Shown: piece by piece, positions 55,773 to 64,000 of the stretch
Position numbering within the stretch: position 1 is the stretch's first letter
Layout: every line of letters starts with the position of its first letter
From: Geminicoccus roseus DSM 18922
Lineage (GTDB): Bacteria; Pseudomonadota; Alphaproteobacteria; Geminicoccales; Geminicoccaceae
NCBI RefSeq assembly: GCF_000427665.1
Contig: NZ_KE386572.1
Location: 5,146,373-5,210,372, forward strand
Direction of reading: 5' to 3'
DNA: 64,000 nt
The notes under the pieces: generated by a model
The model's input: the letters and a program-made list of their open reading frames with translations, nothing else
What the model was told of the DNA's origin: nothing
Databases searched by the model: none
Program-made: the position numbers and the translations under genes

Positions 55773-56113
55773 CGCTCGCCTATGCCCTGGGGGCGGCCAT
55801 CATGGTTGCCTGCAGCCTCTACATGATCCTTTCCCGCAACCTGATGCGCACCGTCCTCGGGATCACGATGCTTTCGACCGCCGTCAACCTGATCCTGTTC
55901 CTGTCCGGCCATCTTCGCTCGCAGCGGCCGCCCCTGATTGCCGGAAGCGAGGAGGTGCTGGTCGACAGCGCCGATCCCCTGGCCCAGGCGCTGGTGCTGA
56001 CCGCGATCGTGATCGGCTTCGCGCTGACGGTGATCCTCGCGGCCCTGGCGCTGCGCGCCTATCGCACCGAGCGCACGCTGGATGCAGCGCGGATCGATTC
56101 GGCGGAACGCTGA
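55769..56113 (+). CDS. mrpC: Na+(K+)/H+ antiporter subunit MrpC
   Basis: A 114-residue NuoK-like subunit with three hydrophobic segments (GAAIMVACSLYMILSRNLMR, then VLGITMLSTAVNLILFLSGH and VLTAIVIGFALTVILAALAL). The conserved SADPLAQALVLTAIVIG loop is present as VDSADPLAQALV. It overlaps the mrpAB stop by four bases and the mrpD start by one base. It contributes to the membrane arm of the antiporter. Confidence 0.94.
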   Translation: MTLAYALGAAIMVACSLYMILSRNLMRTVLGITMLSTAVNLILFLSGHLRSQRPPLIAGSEEVLVDSADPLAQALVLTAIVIGFALTVILAALALRAYRTERTLDAARIDSAER

Positions 56114-57588
56114 TGATGGCATGGCCCGACGCACTCGTGGTGCTGCCCGTCCTGATCCCGCTGGCAGCGATGGCGCTCACCTCGATCCTCCGGACAGATC
56201 TCCAGGCGAAGCGCATGGTGATGGAGGCGGCGGTCGGCCTGATGCTGCTGGCCTCCCTGGCGCTGCTGGCGCAGGTCGCCGCGACCGGCACCCGCACCGT
56301 CGCGTTCGGAGGATGGCCCTCGGCGTTCGCGATCGTGTTCACGGTCGACCGGATAAGCGCGGCGCTGGCAAGCATCACCGGGATCGTGGCCCTGGCCGCG
56401 ACCGTCTATGCCCGGGCCGAGATCCGCGACCGCCGCCGCCGCGCCGGCTTCGACCCGCTGTTCCTGGCGATGATCGCCGCGGTCAACGGCGCCTTCCTGA
56501 CCGGCGATCTCTTCAACCTCTATGTCTGGTTCGAGCTGATGCTGGTGACGGCGATGGGGCTGATCGCCATCGACCGCCGCCGCTCCCAGATCGACGGGGC
56601 GCTGCGCTACGGCGCGATGAGCATCCTCGGCGCCAGCTTCATCCTGCTGGGGATCGGGCTTCTCTACGGGGAGACCGGCACGCTCAACCTGGAAGGCCTT
56701 TCGGCGGCCCTGCGCGGCAAGGAGCCAAGCCTGGCCTCGGGCAGCGCCGCCTTCCTGCTGCTGGCCGGATTCGGCGTCAAGGCCGGCCTGTTCCCGCTGT
56801 TCTTCTGGCTGCCGGCCTCGTACCACACCGCACCGGTGGCGGCCTCGGCCGCCTTTGCCGGCCTGCTGACCAAGGTCGGCTTCTATGCCTGCCTGCGGAT
56901 CTTCACCCTGGTGTTCGAGGTGGAGCGCACGCCCGGGCTGCAGCCGGTGCTGGCCCTGCTGGCGGGCACCACCATGCTGATCGGGGTGCTGGCGGCAGCC
57001 GCGCAGTGGGACGTCCGCCGCATCCTCGCCTTCCATATCATCAGCCAGATCGGCTACATGCTGATGGGTCTGGCGCTGGCGACCACCGCGGGCATCGGGG
57101 CGGCCATCTTCTACATGGTCCACCACATCCTGGTGAAGACCAACCTGTTCTTCGCCGCCGGCGCCATCGGGCGGGCCAGCGGCACCTCCAACCTGAAGAA
57201 CGCCGGCGGCCTGATGCGGGCACAGCCGCTCTTCGCCCTGCTGTTCGCGGTTCCGGCCCTCTCGCTGGCCGGGATCCCACCTTTGTCCGGCTTCTGGGCC
57301 AAGCTTCTGGTGATCGAGGCCGGCCTGCGCGACAGCGCCCTGCTGCTTTCGCTGACCGCGCTGGGCGTGGGCTTCCTGACCCTGTACTCGATGACCAAGA
57401 TCTGGGTCGAGGCGTTCTGGAAGGACCGGCGCGATGGTCGCCGCCCCCGCCCGGTGCCGCCGGCCATGCTGCTCGCTTCGGGGATCCTGGGTGTCCTGAC
57501 CGTGGCGATCGGGCTGGCGGTCGAGCCGCTGATCGCGTTCACCGACCAGGCGGCGGTCGAACTGACCGGGCAGGAGCCCGCGCGATGA
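56113..57588 (+). CDS. mrpD: Na+(K+)/H+ antiporter subunit MrpD
   Basis: A 491-residue NuoN/M-like subunit with about 14 hydrophobic segments. Family hallmarks are LFNLYVWFELMLVTAMGLIA with the conserved glutamate, then FGVKAGLFPLFFWLPASYHT and HIISQIGYMLMGLALATTAG, and IFYMVHHILVKTNLFFAAGA. It forms one of the proton pathways of the complex. The start overlaps the mrpC stop; an ATG one codon later is an alternative. Its stop overlaps mrpE by four bases. Confidence 0.95.
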   Translation: MMAWPDALVVLPVLIPLAAMALTSILRTDLQAKRMVMEAAVGLMLLASLALLAQVAATGTRTVAFGGWPSAFAIVFTVDRISAALASITGIVALAATVYARAEIRDRRRRAGFDPLFLAMIAAVNGAFLTGDLFNLYVWFELMLVTAMGLIAIDRRRSQIDGALRYGAMSILGASFILLGIGLLYGETGTLNLEGLSAALRGKEPSLASGSAAFLLLAGFGVKAGLFPLFFWLPASYHTAPVAASAAFAGLLTKVGFYACLRIFTLVFEVERTPGLQPVLALLAGTTMLIGVLAAAAQWDVRRILAFHIISQIGYMLMGLALATTAGIGAAIFYMVHHILVKTNLFFAAGAIGRASGTSNLKNAGGLMRAQPLFALLFAVPALSLAGIPPLSGFWAKLLVIEAGLRDSALLLSLTALGVGFLTLYSMTKIWVEAFWKDRRDGRRPRPVPPAMLLASGILGVLTVAIGLAVEPLIAFTDQAAVELTGQEPAR

Positions 57589-57917
57589 TCCTGGTGCGCG
57601 TCAAGGCGGCAACGCTGCTGTTCGCCAGCGCCATCTACGACCTGGTGGCCTCCTCCATCGACGTCGCCCGCATCGTGGTGGCGCGCAATCCGCAGCCGCA
57701 CCCGGCGATCATCGTGTTCCCGGTCCGGCTGAAGACGCGCTGGGGCGTGGGCCTGCTCGCCAATCTGGTCTCGCTGACGCCGGGATCGACCTGCCTGCAC
57801 ATCGAGGAGGACATGAGCGCGCTCTACATTCATGTTCTGGACAGCCGCCAGGAGGAGAAATTGATCCGGGAGTTCCGGACCCTCTTCGAGCACCGGATCC
57901 GGGAGCTCGAAGGATGA
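57585..57917 (+). CDS. mrpE: Na+(K+)/H+ antiporter subunit MrpE, short form
   Basis: A 110-residue MrpE. The conserved core is present (LVASSIDVARIVVARNPQPH, then VGLLANLVSLTPGSTCLHIE and LYIHVLD). Typical MrpE proteins have about 160 residues; the two N-terminal transmembrane segments are missing, and only one hydrophobic stretch remains. The upstream frame is open but only as a shadow of mrpD, and the ATGA overlap with mrpD supports this start. The short form could still dock in the complex. MrpE is important for activity in other systems, so this is a point to check. Confidence 0.85.
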   Translation: MILVRVKAATLLFASAIYDLVASSIDVARIVVARNPQPHPAIIVFPVRLKTRWGVGLLANLVSLTPGSTCLHIEEDMSALYIHVLDSRQEEKLIREFRTLFEHRIRELEG

Positions 57918-58204
57918 GCGGCCTGTTCGGGATCGACGTCCCGGTCCTGGCCTCGGTGCTGCTGGTGGTCCTGGCGGTTCCGCTGGCACTTGCCGCCTAC
58001 CGCATGGTGACCGGGCCGGGCTATGCCGACCGGTTCGTCGCCCTGGACATGCTGACGGCGGTCGCCGTGGCGTTCGCGGCCTTGACCGCGCTGGCGACCG
58101 GCAGCAGCGCGTTCCTGGACGTCGGGCTCGGGCTGGCGCTGATCAACTTCGTCGCCACCTGCGCTGTCGCGGCGTTCCTCGAGCGCAAGGGGGGTGACGA
58201 GTGA
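57914..58204 (+). CDS. mrpF: Na+(K+)/H+ antiporter subunit MrpF
   Basis: A 96-residue subunit with three hydrophobic segments. The family stretch YRMVTGPGYADRFVALDMLT is followed by DVGLGLALINFVATCAVAAF and a short charged C-terminus (LERKGGDE). It overlaps mrpE by four bases and mrpG by four bases. It is the usual sixth subunit of the antiporter and helps assemble the complex. Confidence 0.94.
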   Translation: MSGLFGIDVPVLASVLLVVLAVPLALAAYRMVTGPGYADRFVALDMLTAVAVAFAALTALATGSSAFLDVGLGLALINFVATCAVAAFLERKGGDE

Positions 58205-58593
58205 GCGCCGTGCTGGACGTGCTGGGGCTGCTGGCGATCCTGGTCGGCATCGTGTTCCTGATCATCGCCGCGATCGGCGTCGTCCGCCTGCCCGACGCCC
58301 TGCAGCGGATGCACGGCGCCACCAAGGCCGGCACCCTCGGCGCCACCCTCGTGGTCCTGGGCGTGGCTGGGATTTCCGGCCAGGGCCTGTTCACCGCCGG
58401 CCTCACCGTGCTGGTCCTGCTGCTCACTCTCCCGGTGGGGGCGCAACTGCTGGGACGCGCGGCCTACATGTCGGGCGCCACGCTCCGGGACCTGCACGGG
58501 CCGGACCCGCTGCGCGGCATCCTCGATCGCCGGTCCCTGCCGCTGGAGGAGCGGACCGATGGCGGGCGGTCCGCTTCCGACCGGAAAGCCTGA
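58201..58593 (+). CDS. mrpG: Na+(K+)/H+ antiporter subunit MrpG
   Basis: A 130-residue subunit. The family core IGVVRLPDALQRMHGATKAG lies after the first hydrophobic segment, followed by two more (VVLGVAGISGQGLFTAGLTV). The C-terminal 40 residues are hydrophilic and cytoplasmic (RDLHGPDPLRGILDRRSLPL). The translation start is GTG. It overlaps mrpF by four bases and closes the operon. The next gene, an isochorismatase-like hydrolase, is on the opposite strand with 48 bases between the stops. Confidence 0.93.
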   Translation: MSAVLDVLGLLAILVGIVFLIIAAIGVVRLPDALQRMHGATKAGTLGATLVVLGVAGISGQGLFTAGLTVLVLLLTLPVGAQLLGRAAYMSGATLRDLHGPDPLRGILDRRSLPLEERTDGGRSASDRKA

Positions 58594-58641
58594 GGATCCG
58601 CCGGATACCAGCCCGCCGCCACGACCCGGCCCGGCCAGGGA

Positions 58642-59337
58642 TCAGCCCGCGGTGATCGGGGCCGCGACCGGGTCGAGCCGCTTGCCATGCTCGACCCGCT
58701 CGGCCGCGTGGTGGACCATGGTGTAGGCGTAGTCGACACCCATGCCATAGGCCCCCGAGTGCTCGCGCACGATCGCCATCACCTCGTCATAGGTCTCGCG
58801 CCGCGCCCAGTCGCGCTGCCACTCCAGCATGACCTGCTGCCAGGTGACGGGAACGACCCCGACCTGGATCATCCGCTGCATCGCGTAGTTGTGCGCTTCC
58901 AGCGTCGTGCCGCCGGAAGCGTCGGCGACCATGTAGATCTCGTAGCCGCCCTCGCGCATGGCATCGAGGGCGAAGCTGTTGTTGCAGACCTCGGTCCACA
59001 GGCCGGACACCACCACCTTCTTGCGGCCGTGGCGCGCCAGGGCATCCCGGACCTTCTGGTCGTCCCAGGAATTCATCGAGGTGCGCTCCAGGATCGGATG
59101 GTCCGGGAACACCGCCAGAAGCTCGGGATAGGTGTGGCCGGAGAAGCTCTCGGTCTCGACCGTGGTGATCGTGGTCGGCACGGCGAAGGTCCGGGCCGCC
59201 TTGGCCAGTGCTACCGTGTTGTTCTTCAGCACCTGACGGTCGATCGACTGCACGCCGAACGCCATCTGGGGCTGGTGGTCGATGAAGATGACCTGGGCGT
59301 TGCCGGCGGTCAGAAGGAGCTGCCTGGGATCGGACAT
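58642..59337 (-). CDS. isochorismatase-family cysteine hydrolase (YcaC-like)
   Basis: A 231-residue hydrolase of the isochorismatase superfamily, closest in look to YcaC. The catalytic aspartate lies in VIFIDHQPQM (D20) and the nucleophilic cysteine in VVVSGLWTEVCNNSFALDA (C118). The long C-terminus (QQVMLEWQRDWARRETYDE) is typical of the YcaC group. Substrates for this group are not known; amides and cyclic imides have been suggested. It lies 108 bases after a possible small gene on the same strand. Confidence 0.9.
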   Translation of the reverse strand: MSDPRQLLLTAGNAQVIFIDHQPQMAFGVQSIDRQVLKNNTVALAKAARTFAVPTTITTVETESFSGHTYPELLAVFPDHPILERTSMNSWDDQKVRDALARHGRKKVVVSGLWTEVCNNSFALDAMREGGYEIYMVADASGGTTLEAHNYAMQRMIQVGVVPVTWQQVMLEWQRDWARRETYDEVMAIVREHSGAYGMGVDYAYTMVHHAAERVEHGKRLDPVAAPITAG

Positions 59338-59704
59338 GATGGGTCTCCGGATGGGTGCAGGGTGTGCGGACGGCCCGGCTCGAGCGTGGCCCGGCTGGTT
59401 CGGGAGGATGCCGGACCCGGTAAAGGCAGGTCCCGGCGCTGCGGGTCAGGTGATGGGTGTCGGGGACGTGAAAGCTTGCTCCGGCAACCGGCCGGGGATG
59501 GCTTCGCCGGCTGTCGTCGGCGAGAGGCCGGAAGCGCCCGCCGCCCCCCGTGCATGGCCCGGAATCACCGGCGTGATCCGGACACCGTCCGCCCTGATCT
59601 TGATCGGCCCAGGAGCCGCCATGGTGGCGGTCGGCATCGGCGCTTCCTCCTGCCTGTGCAGTGACCGAGCCTATTCCGGATCGAAACGTTGGCCGCAATT
59701 ATAC
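59338..59704. other. intergenic stretch holding a possible small gene
   Basis: About 370 bases between the hydrolase and the response regulator. It contains a 63-codon frame with a canonical ribosome site on the minus strand (listed separately). Nothing else is recognised. It probably carries the promoter for the hydrolase side. Confidence 0.5.
59446..59637 (-). CDS. possible small protein, 63 residues
   Basis: An open frame whose ATG is preceded by AGGAGGAAG at an ideal eight-base distance, the best ribosome site in the area. The product is short, proline and alanine rich (MAAPGPIKIRADGVRITPVI) and without a membrane segment. No family is recognised. It lies between the hydrolase and response-regulator genes, on their strand. 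Without homologues it remains a candidate. Confidence 0.42.
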   Translation of the reverse strand: MPTATMAAPGPIKIRADGVRITPVIPGHARGAAGASGLSPTTAGEAIPGRLPEQAFTSPTPIT

Positions 59705-60346
59705 CTAAGCGTATCCGGACCGAACCCCGCTGGCCTTCTTGAGCTCGTCGGCGATCCGCACCAGGTCGGGCAGGGACCTTGCGTCCAGCTTGCGCATCAC
59801 CTGGGCCCGGTGGACCTTGATCGTGATTTCCTTGAGGTCGAGGGCCGCGGCGATCTGCTTGTTGGCCAGGCCTTCCGTCACCATCGCCATCACCTCGCGC
59901 TCCCGTGGGGTGAGGGTCTCGTAGCGCTCCTGCAGCGACGACAGCCGCCCGGTCTCCGCCCTTCGGTCCCGGTCGAGCCGGATGCCGCGCTGGATCGCAT
60001 CCAGGAGATCCTGGTCGCGGAAGGGCTTGGTCAGGAAATCGATCGCGCCGGCCTTCATCGCCGCCACCGACATCGGGACGTCGCCATGGCCGGTGATGAT
60101 CACGACCGGGATCTGGATGCCCGAGCGCAGCAGGGCCTGCTGCAGGTCGAGGCCGTTCTGCTCGCGCAGGCGCACGTCCAGCACCAGGCAGGACGGCAGG
60201 TCGGGACGGTCAGCCTCGAGAAAGGCCCGGGCCGAATCGAACGAGACCGCCGCCTGTCCCACCGAGCGCAGCAGGCTTTCCAGGGACGAGCGGACCCGTT
60301 CGACATCGTCGACGATGAAGACGATGGAATCGGCAGCATCAGTCAT
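59705..60346 (-). CDS. FixJ/NarL-type response regulator
   Basis: A 213-residue regulator. The receiver (residues 8-125) has the acidic pair IVDDVE, phosphorylated D57 in CLVLDVRL, the switch threonine in VIITGHGD and the lysine in FLTKPF. The LuxR helix-turn-helix is in TPREREVMAMVTEGLANKQI and ALDLKEITIKVHRAQVMRKL. It resembles FixJ/TodT regulators. The start overlaps the end of the histidine kinase by eight bases. It is the likely partner of that kinase and may act on genes nearby. Confidence 0.94.
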   Translation of the reverse strand: MTDAADSIVFIVDDVERVRSSLESLLRSVGQAAVSFDSARAFLEADRPDLPSCLVLDVRLREQNGLDLQQALLRSGIQIPVVIITGHGDVPMSVAAMKAGAIDFLTKPFRDQDLLDAIQRGIRLDRDRRAETGRLSSLQERYETLTPREREVMAMVTEGLANKQIAAALDLKEITIKVHRAQVMRKLDARSLPDLVRIADELKKASGVRSGYA

Positions 60347-61946
60347 GGGCGGTGCTCGCGGATCCGGTCGGCCCGGTGGGCAGGAACATCTGGAAGACCG
60401 CTCCATGCGGCGGGTTGCTGCCGGCCGTGACGCGCCCGCCATGCGCCTCCACGATCAGCCGGCAGATCATCAGTCCCAGGCCGGTGCCGTGCGGCTTGGT
60501 CGAGTAGAAGGGGTCGAACAGCTTTTGCCCCTCGGTCCAGCCGATCCCGTTGTCGGAGACGGAAACCACCACATGGCCGCCTCCGGCCGAGCAGGCCACC
60601 CGGATCTCGCGCCGCTCCCGCGACACGCCGGCCACTGCGTCGACTGCGTTCGTCAGCAGGTTCAGGACCGCCTGGCGCAGCGGCATGGCGTCGCCCCGGA
60701 TCGTCGGCAGGTCGGAGGGCGCATCGACGGTGATGCGGGCCTCGGCAAGCCGGGCCTCGGCCTGCATCGCGTCGACGGCACCGCCGACCAACACCCCGAG
60801 GTCGATCGGCTCCCGGCGGGCCGGGCGCCTGGCGAAGGCCCGGCGGACGCTCTCGATGATCTCGCCGGCCGCATGGCCATCGGCCGCGATCCGGCGGAGG
60901 CATGCGCGCACTTCCTCCGGTTCGGCGCGATCGAGCCAGCGCACCGCTGCGTCGGCACCGGTCACCACGCTGGCGAGCGTCTGGTTCACCTCATGGGCCA
61001 GCGAGGCCGACAGCGCTTCCAGCATGGTCGCCCGTGCATCCTTGGCACGGCCCTCGGCCAGCAGCGACTTCAGGAGCCGCGCGTGAAGGCTCGCGGTCTC
61101 GGCCAGGAGCGCCAGCATGACGATGCTCACCGAGACCAGGCCGAACATGCGGCCGACCCACCAGCCGATGCTGAAGCGTGTCCCAGCACCCAGGAAGCCG
61201 AGCAGGACGACCTCGCTCAGCTGGGCGGCCAGCGTGACCAGCAGCCAGAGATGCAGGAGCGTCAGCCGGCCACGACCAAGCAGCAGGCCGGCTGACCCGA
61301 CAACCAGCACCAGCGCGGCATAGAGCACCAGGTCCCAGATCGCGGTGGCCTGCCGCGGGTCCGACATGAAGGCCGGCGCCAGTCGCTCGCCAGCCACCGA
61401 GACCCAGGTCAGGACGGCGGTGAGCAGCACCGAACCGATGGCCACGACCAGGATCAGCGGCCAGGTATGGCGCGCGTCGACGGTCGCCGGGCGCGGGCGG
61501 AACTGCAGGATCGCATAGACGAGCAGGGCGAGCGGCAGGACGATCCGCCGGAACGCTGCGATCGTGGCGGTCGACTGCAACCCTGCGTCGAGCAGGCCGG
61601 TTTCCGCGAACACCCCGGGAAAAGTCATCGCCCAGGGCAGCGCGGTCAGGCCGGTGAGCAGGTAGCCGGCCGCCAGCACCAGCAGCGCCACCCAGCCGTT
61701 CACGGTGAACTGCCCGAGCAGGAGCGTGGCGGCGATCAGGTCGATGAGCAGCACCGCCGCCGCATAGGCCGGCAGCCATGCCTCGGTCCCCTCCAGGGGG
61801 ATCCGGGCGAACGGCGCCGTGACCACCAGCACCAGCACGAGGCCGGCCACGATCGCGCCGGCCAGCAGGCCATGGCTCCGCCCCACCTCCTTGGCCGTCA
61901 GCGAGAAGGCATGGTCGCCGGTCGAGGAGCGGTCTTGATGGTTCAC
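60339..61946 (-). CDS. membrane histidine kinase with MASE4-like sensor
   Basis: A 535-residue sensor kinase. Residues 25-285 have about eight hydrophobic segments of the MASE4 type (LLAGAIVAGLVLVLVVTAPF). The DHp helix holds the phosphorylated histidine in LSASLAHEVNQTLASVVTGA (H318). The ATPase domain shows AVLNLLTNAVDAV (N box), VVSVSDNGIGWTEGQ (G1) and GTGLGLMICRLIVEAHGG (G2). It belongs to the NtrB/FixL-like group that works with FixJ-type regulators. The following response regulator overlaps its 3' end, so they form a two-component system. The ligand is unknown. Confidence 0.93.
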   Translation of the reverse strand: MNHQDRSSTGDHAFSLTAKEVGRSHGLLAGAIVAGLVLVLVVTAPFARIPLEGTEAWLPAYAAAVLLIDLIAATLLLGQFTVNGWVALLVLAAGYLLTGLTALPWAMTFPGVFAETGLLDAGLQSTATIAAFRRIVLPLALLVYAILQFRPRPATVDARHTWPLILVVAIGSVLLTAVLTWVSVAGERLAPAFMSDPRQATAIWDLVLYAALVLVVGSAGLLLGRGRLTLLHLWLLVTLAAQLSEVVLLGFLGAGTRFSIGWWVGRMFGLVSVSIVMLALLAETASLHARLLKSLLAEGRAKDARATMLEALSASLAHEVNQTLASVVTGADAAVRWLDRAEPEEVRACLRRIAADGHAAGEIIESVRRAFARRPARREPIDLGVLVGGAVDAMQAEARLAEARITVDAPSDLPTIRGDAMPLRQAVLNLLTNAVDAVAGVSRERREIRVACSAGGGHVVVSVSDNGIGWTEGQKLFDPFYSTKPHGTGLGLMICRLIVEAHGGRVTAGSNPPHGAVFQMFLPTGPTGSASTAHD

Positions 61947-62312
61947 GGGGGTACGGTGGCTCGAGGACAGATGGGCGCGGGGTCGACGCCGGGATCAACT
62001 TAGGCGACCCGGGCGCCATCGCAACCATCCCTGGTCCGCCCCGCCTCCATGTCCTCGTTCCCGCTGGCCGTGGCGGCACCTCGCCCATGGACCGCCTTGC
62101 TATCCCCCCCGGTCTCGCGGCCCTGCCGCCGGTATGCCACGGATTTGTCGTTGTATCGGCGGGCGAACAGGATCTACTGATCGGAGCGGTGGAAACGGAC
62201 CGACAAGCCGCGCCGGCGCGACCGCATCCCGGACAAGCAGCTTTCGACGGTTTCCGTCATCGCGGGGCGGCCGAAGCGGCGTCACCATCTTCATCCTGCT
62301 GCGGGAACCACG
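61947..62312. other. intergenic stretch between divergent kinase and patatin genes
   Basis: About 366 bases with no supported gene on either strand. It lies between divergent transcription units and must hold their promoters. I did not find a convincing core or operator. Confidence 0.5.
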
Positions 62313-63485
62313 GTGTCGAACAGACAGATCCCCAAGAAGAAGTCGCACCTGTGCAGCGAGCGCCCTCCCTTCGAGTGCATCGCGCTGCTCCTGCAGGGCG
62401 GCGGGGCCCTGGGATCCTACCAGGCGGGTGTCTACCAGGCGCTGGCGGAGGCGGGCCTCCATCCGGACTGGGTGGCGGGGATCTCGATCGGCGCGATCAA
62501 CTCGGCGCTGATCGCGGGCAATCCTCCGGAAAAGCGGGTCGAGCGCCTGCGCGCGTTCTGGGAGGAGATCACCACGCCGCCGTTCGGTATCCCGGACTTC
62601 GAGGCCCTGGAAATCAAGGGCGACCTGGCCCGCAGCGTGGTCAACCAGATGCGGGCCTTCGGGGTGCTGGTCGGCGGCGCGCAGGGCTTCTTCACGCCGC
62701 GGCCGGTCCCCCCGCAGTTCCAGCCGCCCGGCACCATGGAGGCGCAGAGCTATTACGACGTGACGCCGCTCAAGGCGACGCTGGAACGGCTGGTCGACTT
62801 CGACCGGATCAATGCCGGCGGCACCCGCTTCAGCGTCGGCGCCGTCAACGTCCGGACCGGCAATTTCGTTTACTTCGACAGTACCCGCCAGATGATCCGG
62901 CCCGAGCACGTCATCGCCAGCGGCTCCCTGCCGCCGGGCTTCCCCGCCACCGAGATCGAGGGGGAGTTCTACTGGGACGGGGGCATCGTCTCCAACACCC
63001 CGCTGCAATGGGTGCTGGAGGGCAGGCCGCGCCAGGACACGCTGGCCTTCCAGGTCGACCTGTGGAGCGCTCGGGGCGACCTGCCGCGCAACCTCAACGA
63101 GGCGGATGTCCGCCAGAAGGAGATCCGGTTCTCCAGCCGGACCCGGGCCACCACCGACCAGTTCAAGTATGCCCAGCACCTGCGCCACGCCCTGAGCCGG
63201 GTCCTGAAGTCGTTGCCGCCGGAGCGCCAGGCCGAGCCGGACATCGCCTTGCTGGCCAGCGAGGCCGACCACAAAGTGCACAACATCATCCAATTGATCT
63301 ACCGCTCCAAGCGCTATGAGGGAGCGGCCAAGGACTACGAGTTCTCCAGGCGGACCATGGAGGAGCACTGGAAGAGCGGCTACCACGATGCCGTGCGCAC
63401 CTTGCGGCATCCCGAGGTCCTGGAGCGGCCGAAGAGCCCGGACGGCGTCTTCACCTTCGACCTTGCCTACCAGGGGCGGGAATAG
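62313..63485 (+). CDS. patatin-like phospholipase with DUF3734 tail
   Basis: A 390-residue patatin-like serine hydrolase. The oxyanion glycines are in LLLQGGGALGSYQ, the nucleophile in GISIG (S58) and the catalytic aspartate in YWDGGIVSNTP (about D221). The C-terminal 120 residues, with FSSRTRATTDQFKYAQHLRH, match the DUF3734 extension of bacterial patatins found next to polyhydroxybutyrate genes. It would hydrolyse acyl esters, perhaps phospholipid or granule-associated. It is followed after 27 bases by acetoacetate decarboxylase, a combination known from alphaproteobacterial polyhydroxybutyrate/ketone clusters. Confidence 0.92.
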   Translation: MSNRQIPKKKSHLCSERPPFECIALLLQGGGALGSYQAGVYQALAEAGLHPDWVAGISIGAINSALIAGNPPEKRVERLRAFWEEITTPPFGIPDFEALEIKGDLARSVVNQMRAFGVLVGGAQGFFTPRPVPPQFQPPGTMEAQSYYDVTPLKATLERLVDFDRINAGGTRFSVGAVNVRTGNFVYFDSTRQMIRPEHVIASGSLPPGFPATEIEGEFYWDGGIVSNTPLQWVLEGRPRQDTLAFQVDLWSARGDLPRNLNEADVRQKEIRFSSRTRATTDQFKYAQHLRHALSRVLKSLPPERQAEPDIALLASEADHKVHNIIQLIYRSKRYEGAAKDYEFSRRTMEEHWKSGYHDAVRTLRHPEVLERPKSPDGVFTFDLAYQGRE

Positions 63486-63512
63486 CCCGTCCATCACCAG
63501 TACGAGGCGACG

Positions 63513-64000
63513 ATGACCGAGAACGAGGTGCGCGAGCGCGCCTACGCGATGCCGCTGACCAGCCCGGCCTTCCCGCTGGGGCCCTATCGCTTCTACCATC
63601 GCGAATACCTGATCATCACCTACCGGACCGACCCGGACAAGCTGCGCGCCCTGGTGCCCGAGCCGCTCCAGGTCGACGAGCCGCTGGTGAAGTTCGAGTT
63701 CATCCGCATGGCCGATTCCACCGGCTTTGGCGACTATACCGAGAGCGGCCAGGTCATCCCGGTGAGCTTCCAGGGACGCAAGGGCGGCTACACCCATTGC
63801 ATGTTCCTGGACGACCATCCGCCGATCGCCGGCGGCCGGGAGTTGTGGGGCTTTCCCAAGAAGCTGGCGAAGCCGACCCTGCGCGCCGATGTCGACACGA
63901 TGCTGGGCACGCTCGACTACGGGTCGGTGCGGATCGCCACCGGCACCATGGGCTACAAGCACAAGGTCGCCGATGCCGAGAAGGTGAAGGCGTCGATGTT
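63513..64000 (+). CDS. acetoacetate decarboxylase, partial at the window edge
   Basis: The first 162 residues of an acetoacetate decarboxylase (usual length about 245). The Schiff-base lysine motif [12 protein letters not shown] is present (K116, with the second lysine next to it), preceded by the substrate-pocket segment [20 protein letters not shown]. It converts acetoacetate to acetone and carbon dioxide. It begins 27 bases after the patatin gene in the same transcript. The 3' end is outside the window. Confidence 0.92.
   Translation, partial: MTENEVRERAYAMPLTSPAFPLGPYRFYHREYLIITYRTDPDKLRALVPEPLQVDEPLVKFEFIRMADSTGFGDYTESGQVIPVSFQGRKGGYTHCMFLDDHPPIAGGRELWGFPKKLAKPTLRADVDTMLGTLDYGSVRIATGTMGYKHKVADAEKVKASM

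Overview
The window comes from a high-GC alphaproteobacterium, most likely of the Rhodospirillales/Geminicoccales type. The evidence is a 16S gene of alphaproteobacterial form, an rRNA operon ending in an initiator tRNA, RpoH with its family box, FixJ-like and HWE-kinase signalling, and an mrpAB-fusion cation antiporter. GC is high throughout. No phage, CRISPR array or intact insertion sequence was seen.

Left part (1-18758). A YdjM-type membrane hydrolase faces a convergent alcohol dehydrogenase and its FCD-type GntR regulator. Divergent from the regulator is a long same-strand gene set: a second zinc dehydrogenase, a Liv-type ABC transporter (binding protein, LivH, a LivM-LivG fusion, LivF), an SDR, a ThDP enzyme, a second paralogous binding protein and a cupin dioxygenase-like protein. 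These look like one uptake and catabolism module for an unidentified carbonyl or hydroxyl compound. Next come a membrane HExxH protease, two exported cysteine-rich proteins, an Atu4866-type protein, an SDR divergent from an AraC regulator with a clear direct-repeat operator, and a decayed enolase-superfamily fragment.

Centre (18790-32756). A complete rRNA operon on the minus strand reads 16S, tRNA-Ile, 23S, 5S, tRNA-fMet, with a recognisable promoter and leader. The spacer has no tRNA-Ala. Upstream lies a decayed zone holding a lipoprotein gene, an RND-pump tail and glgP/glgX remnants ending next to tRNA-Ser. Housekeeping genes follow: an O-antigen ligase-like protein, rpoH with an overlapping small gene, rluD, a small membrane protein, an RNA uracil methyltransferase and tRNA-Glu.

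The most unusual part (33140-41479) is a tight eight-gene unit of mostly unrecognised proteins. It begins with an acidic-aromatic hexad-repeat protein and contains an HExxH protease-like protein, several unknowns with cysteine clusters, a GIY-YIG-like protein and a trypsin-like serine protease. A small LuxR regulator follows. This is the best candidate for an undescribed system.

Right part (41604-64000). This is a stress and signalling region: 1-Cys peroxiredoxin, YihY, a HAD phosphatase, a DUF2934 protein with an EcfG-like promoter, a large AI-2E-family protein, an HWE-like kinase lacking its histidine, a single-domain response regulator, and a Crp regulator coupled to a PAS/GAF HWE kinase. 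Then come the Mrp antiporter operon (mrpAB-C-D-E-F-G), an isochorismatase-like hydrolase, a MASE4-like kinase with a FixJ-like regulator, and a patatin/acetoacetate decarboxylase pair cut by the window edge.
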